A stretch of DNA of 64,000 nt from Carnobacterium maltaromaticum DSM 20342 (GTDB lineage: Bacteria > Bacillota > Bacilli > Lactobacillales > Carnobacteriaceae), in the NCBI RefSeq assembly GCF_000744945.1, contig NZ_JQMX01000005.1:62001-126000 (forward strand), given 5' to 3'. Below are positions 1 through 8,733 of this stretch, piece after piece. The translations under genes and the position numbers were made by a program. Position 1 is the first letter of the stretch. Each line of letters begins with the position of its first letter. The notes under the pieces were generated by a model that saw only the letters and a list, made by a program, of their open reading frames with translations, searched no databases and was not told the origin of the DNA.

Positions 1-88
1 AAAAAATAAATGTTTCTTCTAATGACGTTAAAATAATATCGTAAGAATTAATTAATGTTCCATCTAAATCCCATATAAATGCAGTCAT
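1..88 (-). CDS. HAD-superfamily hydrolase, N-terminal fragment (runs off the window)
   Basis: Only the first 29 codons are present; the gene continues beyond base 1. The start codon is the ATG at 86-88 (complement), with an AGGAAGGAG-type ribosome binding site just upstream. The visible residues begin MTAFIWDLDGTLIN, which is HAD motif I (DxDGT, with the nucleophilic aspartate). It lies 21 bases after another HAD phosphatase gene on the same strand and probably ends the same operon. HAD subfamily IA enzymes usually dephosphorylate sugars or small metabolites; no substrate can be read from this fragment. Two adjacent HAD genes downstream of an NRPS suggest a role in tailoring or resistance, which is inference. 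Confidence 0.75.
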   Translation of the reverse strand, partial: MTAFIWDLDGTLINSYDIILTSLEETFIF

Positions 89-109
89 AAATTCAGCTCC
101 TTCCTATTT

Positions 110-763
110 TCACAATAAATCATTCAATGAATCAAACAAATAATCAACTTTCTTCATCAGTATAGAGTTAGGTTTAATTAAATCTGGAATCATAATCGTT
201 GTCATACACGCTCTTTTCCCAGCTTCAATTCCATTCGGTGAATCTTCAATAACAAGACACTTATCATTAGAAACATTTAATATTTCCGAAGTCTTAAGAA
301 AAATATCAGGATTCGGCTTCCCTTTATTAACCATATCACCTGTAACAATTAGATCAAATCTATCTCGTAAATTTGATTTATCAATATAATAATTGGCCAT
401 CGTGTGTCCTCTAGAGGTTGCAATAGCTTTTTTTATACCTAGTAAATCTAATAAATCTAACACAGATATTATACCACTTTTTATGGGAGTACCATTAATG
501 TCTATATAATTACGTACAAAATTACGTTTTTCTTCTTTTATTGAAGTATAGTCAAAATCACTACCCATGTATTGTTGGATTAAATTTTTAGAATCTTTTG
601 AATTAAGTCCTATTTTCTTCTTTAAAATCTCAATAGGTACATCATAATCAAAATAAGCAAATGCATGTTGCCAACCTTTAAATCCCAATCTTTCAGTATC
701 AAAAATAGTTCCATCCATATCAAAAATCACTAATTCGATATTTTGAAATACATAATTATTCAT
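110..763 (-). CDS. HAD-superfamily hydrolase, beta-phosphoglucomutase-like (subfamily IA)
   Basis: This 217-residue cytoplasmic protein has motif I DMDGT near residue 16, a helical cap region at about 20-90, a motif II threonine/serine near ATSRG (about 116), and a C-terminal GKPNPDIF...IEDSPNGIEAG stretch giving the motif III lysine and motif IV acidic residues. These are the marks of the beta-phosphoglucomutase/phosphatase branch. The start ATG is preceded by GGAGAGGA and overlaps the stop of the phosphopantetheinyl transferase gene by 8 bases, so the two are translationally coupled. The substrate is unknown. Its place behind an APH-like kinase gene allows the idea that kinase and phosphatase act on the same NRPS-derived metabolite, but nothing in the sequence proves it. 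Confidence 0.85.
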   Translation of the reverse strand: MNNYVFQNIELVIFDMDGTIFDTERLGFKGWQHAFAYFDYDVPIEILKKKIGLNSKDSKNLIQQYMGSDFDYTSIKEEKRNFVRNYIDINGTPIKSGIISVLDLLDLLGIKKAIATSRGHTMANYYIDKSNLRDRFDLIVTGDMVNKGKPNPDIFLKTSEILNVSNDKCLVIEDSPNGIEAGKRACMTTIMIPDLIKPNSILMKKVDYLFDSLNDLL

Positions 764-1406
764 TAGGTCCTCTCCTTTTGTCCATAAATTTTAATATTTC
801 ATCTAATCTAACTGTTCTTATTTTAATAGGTAAACTTGCATAAACAGTTAAAATTTTTTCGTTTTTTAAAGTAGAGAAAAAATTTGATTTGTTTAAAGAA
901 GAAATATTTATTTCTTTTGGATTTTTATAAAAACCTACTCCCAAAAATTTACTGTAACTTTCTTTTTTCGTCCAAATTAATGTTCTAAAAATAGGCTTAA
1001 TATCAGATGAAAAATACGATTCAAGTTCTGATTTTGTCATAAATTCAGTAATAATTTCGTCTGTGACTTTAAATATTGACTCAATATCTATACCAATTTT
1101 ATTTTTGCATAGTGCAACTGCAATTGTATCTTCACAATGTGAAATGCTCACAAATATATTTTCTTTTTTTATAACCGGGCAACCTTTACTTTTAATAGTT
1201 ATGCAAGGAGTCCCAGAGATTCCATAACATGATATCAATGCATACTTAATTAGGACTGAAGCAATCATTGAATTAACTATATCTTTTTTATTCCTATACT
1301 TAAGACAATATCTCATTCTGCACTCACATATGTCTTGATGGAAATCTTTCACTCTTAAATCTGAATATTTTTCTACTTGGAGTATATATACTTCTGTATG
1401 TTCCAA
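756..1406 (-). CDS. 4'-phosphopantetheinyl transferase (Sfp superfamily)
   Basis: A 216-residue protein that should transfer the phosphopantetheine arm of CoA to the serine of a carrier domain. The family signature is visible: SISHCEDTIAVAL followed by IGIDIE (the metal-binding aspartate and glutamate) at about 100-115 and the WTKKESYSK motif at about 155. The start appears to be TTG, with AAGGGTGG about 11 bases upstream, and the gene ends inside the start of the HAD gene. Its natural partner is the NRPS encoded upstream in the same operon, whose T domain carries the GGNS serine. A PPTase this close to a single NRPS supports a self-contained pathway. Confidence 0.9.
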   Translation of the reverse strand: MEHTEVYILQVEKYSDLRVKDFHQDICECRMRYCLKYRNKKDIVNSMIASVLIKYALISCYGISGTPCITIKSKGCPVIKKENIFVSISHCEDTIAVALCKNKIGIDIESIFKVTDEIITEFMTKSELESYFSSDIKPIFRTLIWTKKESYSKFLGVGFYKNPKEINISSLNKSNFFSTLKNEKILTVYASLPIKIRTVRLDEILKFMDKRRGPNE

Positions 1407-1409
1407 AAA

Positions 1410-2408
1410 TTAATTTCCACCCTTAAATTTTATCGTAAAGTACTTTTCCATTTTAGAAAAACATTCAATTTTTTTTGCACGAAGAATAGCTCGTTCTTCA
1501 AATTTAGGATTAGCTGATTTAATCAAATTTTCATAGACTGATAAGGCTTGACACATATATAATTGATTAATAATAAACATTTTTTCATAATCATAACTAT
1601 TTAAAGGTATTTTCTCCGAATAATAATTTAAATAGAATAAAAATTCATCAAAATCGGGAATCCCTGTTTCAGAATTTGGAGCAGAATTTAAATAGAAACG
1701 CATAAGTTCCCAAATAGCGGGAACTCTCGAAACCTCAGTCATGTCAATAACTGCCGTAATTTCTTTATTTGATGTTAATAATTGAGTTATAGAATAATCA
1801 CCATGCCCATTTACCATAGTTAACTTATTTAAATCTAACTCTTCCGACTCTTCAATGAATGATAATCTATAATGTAAATCTTCAAGATATAATTTTTTAT
1901 TCTTCAATTGTTTAATTTTTTGTAGATTATATATGATTTTTTTTATTCTCCGTATATGATACTGCTTTTCATTAATTATTTCAATTGATTTTCTAGTATT
2001 TAATTTTAATTCAGATAATGCAACATGAATATTAGCTGCTAGGTCAATACCTTTTTTAACCAACCAACTTGGTGCAGAATTTTTCCTCCATGTTTCACCT
2101 TCTATAAAATTTTGAATATGGTAAGACTTTTCATTATTTAAAATATTAATAAATTCACCATTTTTATTTTCAATAAATGAACTAGTTTTTATACCTGCAT
2201 TATTTAACACCTGGCACGCATGAATTTCGAAACTACTTTCGTTATTTTCTGAATTAGTAATAAATGTTTTCATAAAGTATTTTTTAGAGTTAATAGTTAG
2301 TACGTAATTTGTATTCCAACCGATGTCATTTATTTCAATATTTTGTATATTATTGATGTCAAAGTTTTCTTTAACTCTATTTTCAATTAACCCAGATTCT
2401 ATTTCCAT
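1410..2408 (-). CDS. APH-family phosphotransferase (aminoglycoside/choline kinase-like)
   Basis: A 332-residue kinase-fold protein. The C-terminal half contains the Brenner-type motif NGHGDYSITQ at about residue 201-210, where most family members have HGDxxxxN, then VIDMTEVSRVPAIWELMRFY, which matches the DFD/DWE metal-binding segment with changed residues (DMTEVS). The N-terminal part around YFMKTF supplies a candidate ATP-binding lysine. The expected Asn of the catalytic loop is replaced by Gln, so activity is plausible but not certain. The ATG has GAGGTATT upstream, and a TATAAT-like -10 lies at 2426-2431 (complement). In a biosynthetic cluster such kinases often modify the product for self-protection or act as tailoring enzymes; the substrate is unknown. 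Confidence 0.75.
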   Translation of the reverse strand: MEIESGLIENRVKENFDINNIQNIEINDIGWNTNYVLTINSKKYFMKTFITNSENNESSFEIHACQVLNNAGIKTSSFIENKNGEFINILNNEKSYHIQNFIEGETWRKNSAPSWLVKKGIDLAANIHVALSELKLNTRKSIEIINEKQYHIRRIKKIIYNLQKIKQLKNKKLYLEDLHYRLSFIEESEELDLNKLTMVNGHGDYSITQLLTSNKEITAVIDMTEVSRVPAIWELMRFYLNSAPNSETGIPDFDEFLFYLNYYSEKIPLNSYDYEKMFIINQLYMCQALSVYENLIKSANPKFEERAILRAKKIECFSKMEKYFTIKFKGGN

Positions 2409-2472
2409 AATACCTCACCTTATCTATTATACATTCAGTTTTTGTTATCCGTTTAAATAACTCATAAAGAGA

Positions 2473-2519
2473 AATTAGGTAAAATACTATTCATCAATAC
2501 AATTAATATTCTACCTAAT
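2473..2519 (-). terminator. Weak stem-loop after the toroid-like gene
   Basis: AATTAGGTA and TACCTAATT form a 9-bp inverted repeat with a long AT-rich loop, overlapping the stop codon of the gene at 2511. There is no clear T-run, so it may only attenuate transcription between the NRPS-toroid pair and the downstream kinase-PPTase-HAD genes. Confidence 0.35.
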
Positions 2520-3452
2520 TGATAATTTTTTAATATCCATTTTTCTAATCAATTTCATCATATGAATTGAGGCTGTAAATTCAGACGTACGATCCAAGGA
2601 AAGTATATTATTTGAAGCATAATCTTCCCAGCACCCCAATTCCAATTGACTATCTTGCAAATATATCTCTACTTTTTCGCAATATTCTTGATAAATTGTA
2701 TTTTCTGTAATTATATACAATAAATTACTTGCTATTCCAAATTTTCCAATGTAATTGTTAAAGATTGCTTGGTCTCCTATACTAATTATAATGTTGTAAT
2801 ACTTTTCAGCATATTCAAGATATTTAATTTCATTTGTTTTTAAATATCCGATTGCTAAATTTATTACTGCCAAAGAAAATGCATAATATAATGGACTACC
2901 ATCATTATCATAAAAATCGTAAAGACGTGCAAATTTTTCTGGATACTTAGTAACATATTCATTATTTTTATATCGAATCATATAAAAGTGATTTTTAGTT
3001 TGATTTGTTACAAAATTACTAATTAAAAAATTCGAAGTTTTTTCGCCTATTAAAATATCATTGTTTAAGTAGGCACATATACCACTAAAGGCAGTACTTC
3101 TTGTTTCATATAAACTCTCTCCATTTTTACAAGAAAATCCTCCATTATCTTCGTTAAAATTTTGTAATATTTTATTGTAGGTAGTTTCTTTTAAATCATT
3201 TTTTGAAAAATAAAAATACAAAAATAACCAATAATTGTAATAATCATCACAATTTCTGTTTGTTGTAAAATCATCAGAGTAATAAAACAAGTCTCCTCTA
3301 TCTTTCATTTGATTTATCATACTTAATGATGCATCTTTAGCATTACTAAGATATAAAGCTAATGGTGATTTATACAAGGCTTCATATGGTAGTCTTTCAC
3401 TGTTTGCTAAATTTTCTTTTAACCAATTTACACTTCTTTTAGTAGTATTCAA
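2511..3452 (-). CDS. Alpha/alpha-toroid-like protein of the NRPS cluster, function unknown
   Basis: A 313-residue soluble protein that I do not recognise by name. It is almost wholly helical in character, with repeated blocks such as FNEDNGGFSCKNGESLYETR (about 98-117) and ELGCWEDYASNN (about 276) that resemble the GGF/GxW turns of terpene-cyclase, prenyltransferase or LanC-like alpha/alpha toroids. No DxDD cyclase motif and no clear zinc ligand set is visible, so an enzymatic class cannot be assigned. The start is TTG with AAAGGAG upstream, and the TTGA overlap with the NRPS stop (3449-3452) indicates coupled translation. It probably acts on, or in complex with, the NRPS product. That role is inference from context. 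Confidence 0.6.
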   Translation of the reverse strand: MNTTKRSVNWLKENLANSERLPYEALYKSPLALYLSNAKDASLSMINQMKDRGDLFYYSDDFTTNRNCDDYYNYWLFLYFYFSKNDLKETTYNKILQNFNEDNGGFSCKNGESLYETRSTAFSGICAYLNNDILIGEKTSNFLISNFVTNQTKNHFYMIRYKNNEYVTKYPEKFARLYDFYDNDGSPLYYAFSLAVINLAIGYLKTNEIKYLEYAEKYYNIIISIGDQAIFNNYIGKFGIASNLLYIITENTIYQEYCEKVEIYLQDSQLELGCWEDYASNNILSLDRTSEFTASIHMMKLIRKMDIKKLSIR

Positions 3453-6400
3453 TATATTTCTCCTTTATTTTCAAAATATTTTTCTACTTTTTTTATAACT
3501 TTCCCATTATTTTTAGGAAGTCTGATAATAAAACACAACTTACCATTATAGGTAAATGCTGTAATGAAATATCTATCATGAATCTTTAATTTTTTTTCTT
3601 TTTCATGTTGATATTCAGTTTCATCACAATTTCCTATGAAATTGAAACCAAAATCTAATTTATCATAAATTTCGACAATTTTTTCTGATAAATAGCCAGT
3701 TCCAAACGCTAAACTATCAACAAAAACATTATTATTATAGGTTTCATCGTAACATTTCTCAACTTTATTATTATTCCATTTACCTGATTTGTTTGCATCC
3801 AAAATTAATGGAAGTGAGATATGAAAATCTCCTATCGTATTATTCCATATATTATTTTGATGTATTCTAGAATTTCGAGTTACCCTAACTGCCAAATTAT
3901 TTCTCTGAAAAATAATTTCTCCTATATCTAGTGATACAGCTAATGCTTGATCTTCTATTGAATTTTCATTATTTATTGGATACTCAAAAAAATATTCTAC
4001 CAATTCCTCTTTAATCACAATTTTTGACTGGGGCAACAATTTATCCAGTTCTTTGTACCACTTACTCATTATGAATTCTTTAGATTTGCAAGAAGTCGAA
4101 TATTTTTTTTCTAATTCAATATACTTTTTATATCCAGAATCTGTAATATCATATTCCGCAGGTTTTTTGGAGTTTAAAATATTAAAAAATTTTAGTTTCA
4201 ATATATTTTTGCTAGCTCCATCAAATATTAAATGATTGAAACCAAATGATAGTTGATAATTTGTTTCATTCAGTTTAAAAACTATAATTGAAATAAGTGG
4301 TGAATCTAATTTGAACTTAAATTTATCAATCATTTTATTTTGAACATTACTAGTAAAATTCAGAATTACATTTTGTGAAGAAATATCAAAATTCGAAATA
4401 TCAATAATCTTAATATTTAAATGCTCTATTTCTTTAAAAATCGAATTGTAATAACTTAAACCATCAAATTTAATTGTGCTTCTTAATATCTCTTGATGAT
4501 TTAGTAATTTCATAATTGAAACAATAATGTTATCTTCATTAAGTGTAGTAAGATTAATTGAGAAAGGAATAAACGTAAATCTTTTTTTCTTAAAAAATTT
4601 ATTTTGTGGGCTGCTACACTCAAATTTTTTCACTTCATCTAGCTTCTTAAAACTTTTATTAAATTGATTTAGCTCTCGAATAATACTAAATCTAAGTTTT
4701 GAGTCTATTTCATCATCCGTTTCAATATGTGTTAATTTAAAATTATTACTTGATTTCATTATATACATTGGATAATTTTCAACAGGGACTTTACATTTAA
4801 GAAATTTTCTTACATCCTCCTCATCATTATTAGTAAAAAGAATAGTTTGTTCGTTTATTTTTTTCAGATCAAACAATTTTTCAGGAAAATTCATTCTTAA
4901 TAAATTCAAAATTTCTTCGGAAAAATTTTGAGTAGATGCTATTATGAGTTTTTCTAATCCTTCAATGGTTGCATCAGCTAAAAAATGATTTACAGAGAGT
5001 TGAGTTTGGTAAAGTTGATTAATTTGTTTAATCATTTTCACAGAATTAATTGAATTTCCTCCAAGCTCATAAAAAGAATCTTTTGTACCAAATGAATCAT
5101 AGCTTAATATCGTTTTCCAAACTTTATATATTTTTTCTTGTTTATCTGAAACGGGTTGTTTTAATTTCTGTATATTTCGAATTTTTTTATGAGACGGTAA
5201 TAATTTTTGATTTACTTTCCCATTATTTGTTAGAGGTATTTCTTCCATTAGGAAATAAAATGACGGTATCATATATTCTGGTAACTTAGTTTCTAGATAT
5301 TTACGTAAAACTTCACGACTATATAAGTTTTTATCTTCATATACAACATAGGCGCATATATATTGAGTCTTTTCATCTGTAACTACGTTTACGAACACAT
5401 CTTTGACAGCGGAATAATTGCGTAATAATGTAGCTATTTCTTCCAATTCAATTCGATACCCTCTAATCTTAACTTGTGTGTCAATTCGACCCAGGTAATC
5501 AATGTTACCATCCGACAACCATCTAGCTAAATCACCAGTACGATACATTAGTGATTTATTTCCAAATGTATTTAAATGAAATTTCTCTGAAGTTAATTTT
5601 GGACGATTATAATATCCTTTAGTAACTGATACTCCACTTACGCAAAGCTCACCTGGTATACCTGCAGGTAATGGCTTATCGCTACTGTCTAAAATGTATA
5701 CATCATTATTTGCTACAGGTCTACCAATTGGTACAGACCTATAATCTAATTCATCAGCTATCCAATAACTCGTAACTATACTCGCTTCAGTAGGACCATA
5801 CGCATTCACATACTTTAGCTTACCTCTAAATTTATCTACTAATTTAGTATTAGAATCACTTCCACCAGTAATTACGATTTCAAGAGTCTCATTTTGTTCA
5901 CTTAATTCTTGTGCCACAAAAACTGGAAGAAATGCAACTTGAATTTTTTTTGTAGTTAAATAATTATTTAACTTATCTGAATCAGTCATCATATTTTTAG
6001 GAATGATATGTAGCTGACCTCCACTTAGCAAGCACATCCATATCTCCCATACCGAAGCATCAAATGCAATACTTGCTGTTTGAGTCATTTTCATATTACT
6101 TCTCATGTTCATAGATTTATTAAAACTTAGAATTAAATTGATCACTCCAATATGTGGTACTATTACACCTTTTGGTCTTCCAGTTGTACCAGAGGTATAT
6201 ATCATATAAGCATCTAAATTTTTGGATTGATATTTAGTAATTGAATGATTTTTTTTGGTTGTAATTACTTCACTAATTTGTAAAAAATTGACATCATTTA
6301 TTTCATAGCAAAGACTATCTGTAAAAATAGTTTTAACATTACTGTCCTTAATAATGTACTTTACTCGTTCTTCAGGTAAAGAAGTATCAATTGGGAGGTA

Positions 6401-7348
6401 AGCTGCTCCAGCTTTCATAATTCCAATCATTACAGCTATCATTTCAATATTCTTGTCGCAATATATACCAATAATGCCGTTACCTAGTAAATCTTCACTA
6501 GTTAAATAATCAGCAACATTATTCGATTTTTCGAATAACTGTCCATATGTTAATGAATGTGCACCATATATAACAGCTACTTTTTCCATTCTTTTTTTAG
6601 CAATCTCATCAAATAAATTGTATAAATATTGATTATTGTGTACTTCATTTAGTTCATAATAATCATGGAATTCATTCAAGTTATTATTGCTACCAATATT
6701 TATGCTACTTAACTCTCCCTCTTGAAGCTTGTGAATATTTATAAATACTTTCATAAGTGTTTTAATAAAATCTTCAATAATTTTTTCTCGGTAAAGACCA
6801 CTTGAATAATTAACCTTAATTTGAAAAGAATTTTCTTTCTCTTTAATAAATACAAAAAAATAATAATCACTATTTGGTCTCATAACATCAAATTTGTCAA
6901 AAACTAACTTTGTCGCACTAATATTATTTTTCCCCATTTTTTTATAGTCTTTGAATTTAAATCCCTTATTTTCAGAAATAGAGGTTAAATATTTTTTTAT
7001 AAAATGTATATTTTCTTTGACACTTGTATTCTCAAAATCAAATGGAAACGGGAAAAATTCCCCATCATAATCTACATCAAACATCACACGGTTGTTAAGT
7101 GTATACTTAGTAAGTAAGAAAGCATAACTTAAAATAAAATTACTAATAATATCATTCTTTTTCATTTCTTCAATATTCATTTCTTTTTTTGTAAAGTATA
7201 ATGATAACTCCCCTCGCAAATCTTTCTTTTCTTCAGTATCAACAAATTCTGGTGTTATCATACTACTAACTAAACCTTCATTACAAAATTCATGCCAATA
7301 GTTATAGGCAAAAAAATAATTGTTACTTAATGAAAATTGTCTTTTCAT
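3449..7348 (-). CDS. Single-module nonribosomal peptide synthetase (partial C - A - T - C)
   Basis: 1299 residues from the ATG at 7346-7348, chosen because AAAGGAGG lies just upstream; an 18-codon upstream extension has no such site. Domains in order: a C-domain-like remnant without HHxxxDG (1-235), an adenylation domain (240-715) with YTSGTTGRPKG (384-394), NAYGPTE (515-521), YRTGD (602-606), KIRGYRIELEE (627-637) and NGKVNQK with the catalytic Lys711, a carrier domain with ELGGNS (Ser766), and a C-terminal condensation-like domain (about 890-1299) with NHLIFDG at 1038-1044, which keeps the second histidine. No thioesterase or reductase is present. Specificity positions read by eye are D-A-W-F-I-G-A-I-V-K, a hydrophobic, leucine-like code. 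A single C-terminal C domain could release the aminoacyl unit onto an amine or alcohol. Confidence 0.93.
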   Translation of the reverse strand: MKRQFSLSNNYFFAYNYWHEFCNEGLVSSMITPEFVDTEEKKDLRGELSLYFTKKEMNIEEMKKNDIISNFILSYAFLLTKYTLNNRVMFDVDYDGEFFPFPFDFENTSVKENIHFIKKYLTSISENKGFKFKDYKKMGKNNISATKLVFDKFDVMRPNSDYYFFVFIKEKENSFQIKVNYSSGLYREKIIEDFIKTLMKVFINIHKLQEGELSSINIGSNNNLNEFHDYYELNEVHNNQYLYNLFDEIAKKRMEKVAVIYGAHSLTYGQLFEKSNNVADYLTSEDLLGNGIIGIYCDKNIEMIAVMIGIMKAGAAYLPIDTSLPEERVKYIIKDSNVKTIFTDSLCYEINDVNFLQISEVITTKKNHSITKYQSKNLDAYMIYTSGTTGRPKGVIVPHIGVINLILSFNKSMNMRSNMKMTQTASIAFDASVWEIWMCLLSGGQLHIIPKNMMTDSDKLNNYLTTKKIQVAFLPVFVAQELSEQNETLEIVITGGSDSNTKLVDKFRGKLKYVNAYGPTEASIVTSYWIADELDYRSVPIGRPVANNDVYILDSSDKPLPAGIPGELCVSGVSVTKGYYNRPKLTSEKFHLNTFGNKSLMYRTGDLARWLSDGNIDYLGRIDTQVKIRGYRIELEEIATLLRNYSAVKDVFVNVVTDEKTQYICAYVVYEDKNLYSREVLRKYLETKLPEYMIPSFYFLMEEIPLTNNGKVNQKLLPSHKKIRNIQKLKQPVSDKQEKIYKVWKTILSYDSFGTKDSFYELGGNSINSVKMIKQINQLYQTQLSVNHFLADATIEGLEKLIIASTQNFSEEILNLLRMNFPEKLFDLKKINEQTILFTNNDEEDVRKFLKCKVPVENYPMYIMKSSNNFKLTHIETDDEIDSKLRFSIIRELNQFNKSFKKLDEVKKFECSSPQNKFFKKKRFTFIPFSINLTTLNEDNIIVSIMKLLNHQEILRSTIKFDGLSYYNSIFKEIEHLNIKIIDISNFDISSQNVILNFTSNVQNKMIDKFKFKLDSPLISIIVFKLNETNYQLSFGFNHLIFDGASKNILKLKFFNILNSKKPAEYDITDSGYKKYIELEKKYSTSCKSKEFIMSKWYKELDKLLPQSKIVIKEELVEYFFEYPINNENSIEDQALAVSLDIGEIIFQRNNLAVRVTRNSRIHQNNIWNNTIGDFHISLPLILDANKSGKWNNNKVEKCYDETYNNNVFVDSLAFGTGYLSEKIVEIYDKLDFGFNFIGNCDETEYQHEKEKKLKIHDRYFITAFTYNGKLCFIIRLPKNNGKVIKKVEKYFENKGEIY

Positions 7349-7402
7349 AATTACCTCCTTTATGTTATAATTTATTCTAATCAAATCATAACCAAAAACC
7401 AA

Positions 7403-7511
7403 TGTAAAAACTTTTTTTTCTAATCATAATCTTTAAATTAAAATAATTCAAGTATTTTTTGAGAATAAATTTTTTTTTTAATTCCAAAGAATATATTCTG
7501 GAGGGAAGAAC
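7403..7511. promoter_or_regulatory. Divergent intergenic region between the two arms of the NRPS cluster
   Basis: About 100 very AT-rich bases separate the minus-strand NRPS operon from the plus-strand ligase-exporter pair, so both promoters must lie here or just inside. I see no confident -35/-10 pair; the AT-richness gives too many weak matches to choose one. Confidence 0.4.
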
Positions 7512-8732
7512 ATGAAATTAATAGCAATTTTAAATCGCTATTCGGAGAACACGCTTGACTACAAAAAAGCATTGAACAACATAGAGGCTGATTTTTTATT
7601 CATAACTAGAACAAAACATAAAGATATTTTTAAAGACTATTTTTCTAATCGTAAAACATTCGATACTTTTCACGAAAATAAAAATATAGAAAATTTTTTA
7701 TCGGAAATAAACTTAAAAAATAAAATTGATTCAATTGTTGTTTCTCATGAATTTGACATTGAAAAGGCTGCCCATATTCGTGAGAAATTAAAAATTAAAG
7801 GTCAATCATTAAACAGTGCTGTTTGTTTTAGAGACAAAAATGTAATGAAAGAAAAATTGAAAGATATAGTTAATATTCCAAAATTTTCTCAAATAAATAA
7901 CTTTAGTGAATTAGAAAATTTTAAAAAAGAGCATGGCTATCCTTTTATAGTTAAACCTATTGACGGAGCTGGTTCTGTTGGATTTTTTCAATTTCATAAC
8001 AACAATGATTGGGAAGAGTATAGGCTACACAAGCATAACTATCCATTGATTGCTGAAGAATTTATATTTGGCGAAATGTATCACCTTGATGGAATTTTTT
8101 CTAATGGTGAAATAAAAGCTTTTAGTAGTGGAATATATGTAAATGGATGTTTGGCTTTTTTTGAAAACAAATACAATGGTTCTGTTCTAATAAGCGAGAA
8201 TAGTCTAATGTATGCTCGTCTAAAAACCGAAATTACAAAGGTTTTACAAGCATTAGAAACACCAAATCATGCTATTTCATTCCATGGTGAATTTTTTCAC
8301 ACGGCTGATGATAAATTAATATTTTGTGAAGTAGGATCACGTGTCGGAGGAGGAAAAATTAATGAAGTTTTTGAATTAAAATATGGAATTAACTTACTTA
8401 ATGAATCTATACGTGCTCAATGTGATCCTGAATATGACAACACTAAACTAAATATAACAACCTCTAAATACGAGTATGGATGGATGCTTGTTCCTCCCAA
8501 AAAAGCAATTTTGGTTTCAATTAATGAAAATATTCCTTTTGACTGGATAGTAAAAATTTCTTTTAGAAAAAGTAAAATCGGTGAATTTCTTGATGGTGGT
8601 AATTCTAGTGTATCTGAGTATGTTTCAGTCATAATAAAAGGTAAAGATTCAGAAGAAGTTAAAAAAAGAATGGAAATCACTGATAAATGGTTAAACGATA
8701 ATGTTACATGGGATTATAAAGGAGAAGAATAA
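7512..8732 (+). CDS. ATP-grasp domain ligase
   Basis: A 406-residue ATP-grasp enzyme of the carboxylate-amine ligase type, expected to join an acyl-phosphate intermediate to an amine with ATP. The central lysine-bearing strand and glycine loop appear in YPFIVKPIDGAGSVGF (about 145-160), the adenine-contacting strand in LIAEEFIFGEMYHLDG (about 179-194), and the metal-binding C-terminal segment in FHGEFFHTADDKLIFCEVGSRVGGG (two parts, about 259-283). The ATG has GGAGGG 8 bases upstream. It is followed within 2 bases by an MFS transporter, so the pair is co-transcribed. In small NRPS clusters such ligases add an amino acid to the NRPS product or make a dipeptide precursor; which applies here is open. 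Confidence 0.85.
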   Translation: MKLIAILNRYSENTLDYKKALNNIEADFLFITRTKHKDIFKDYFSNRKTFDTFHENKNIENFLSEINLKNKIDSIVVSHEFDIEKAAHIREKLKIKGQSLNSAVCFRDKNVMKEKLKDIVNIPKFSQINNFSELENFKKEHGYPFIVKPIDGAGSVGFFQFHNNNDWEEYRLHKHNYPLIAEEFIFGEMYHLDGIFSNGEIKAFSSGIYVNGCLAFFENKYNGSVLISENSLMYARLKTEITKVLQALETPNHAISFHGEFFHTADDKLIFCEVGSRVGGGKINEVFELKYGINLLNESIRAQCDPEYDNTKLNITTSKYEYGWMLVPPKKAILVSINENIPFDWIVKISFRKSKIGEFLDGGNSSVSEYVSVIIKGKDSEEVKKRMEITDKWLNDNVTWDYKGEE

Positions 8733-8733
8733 A

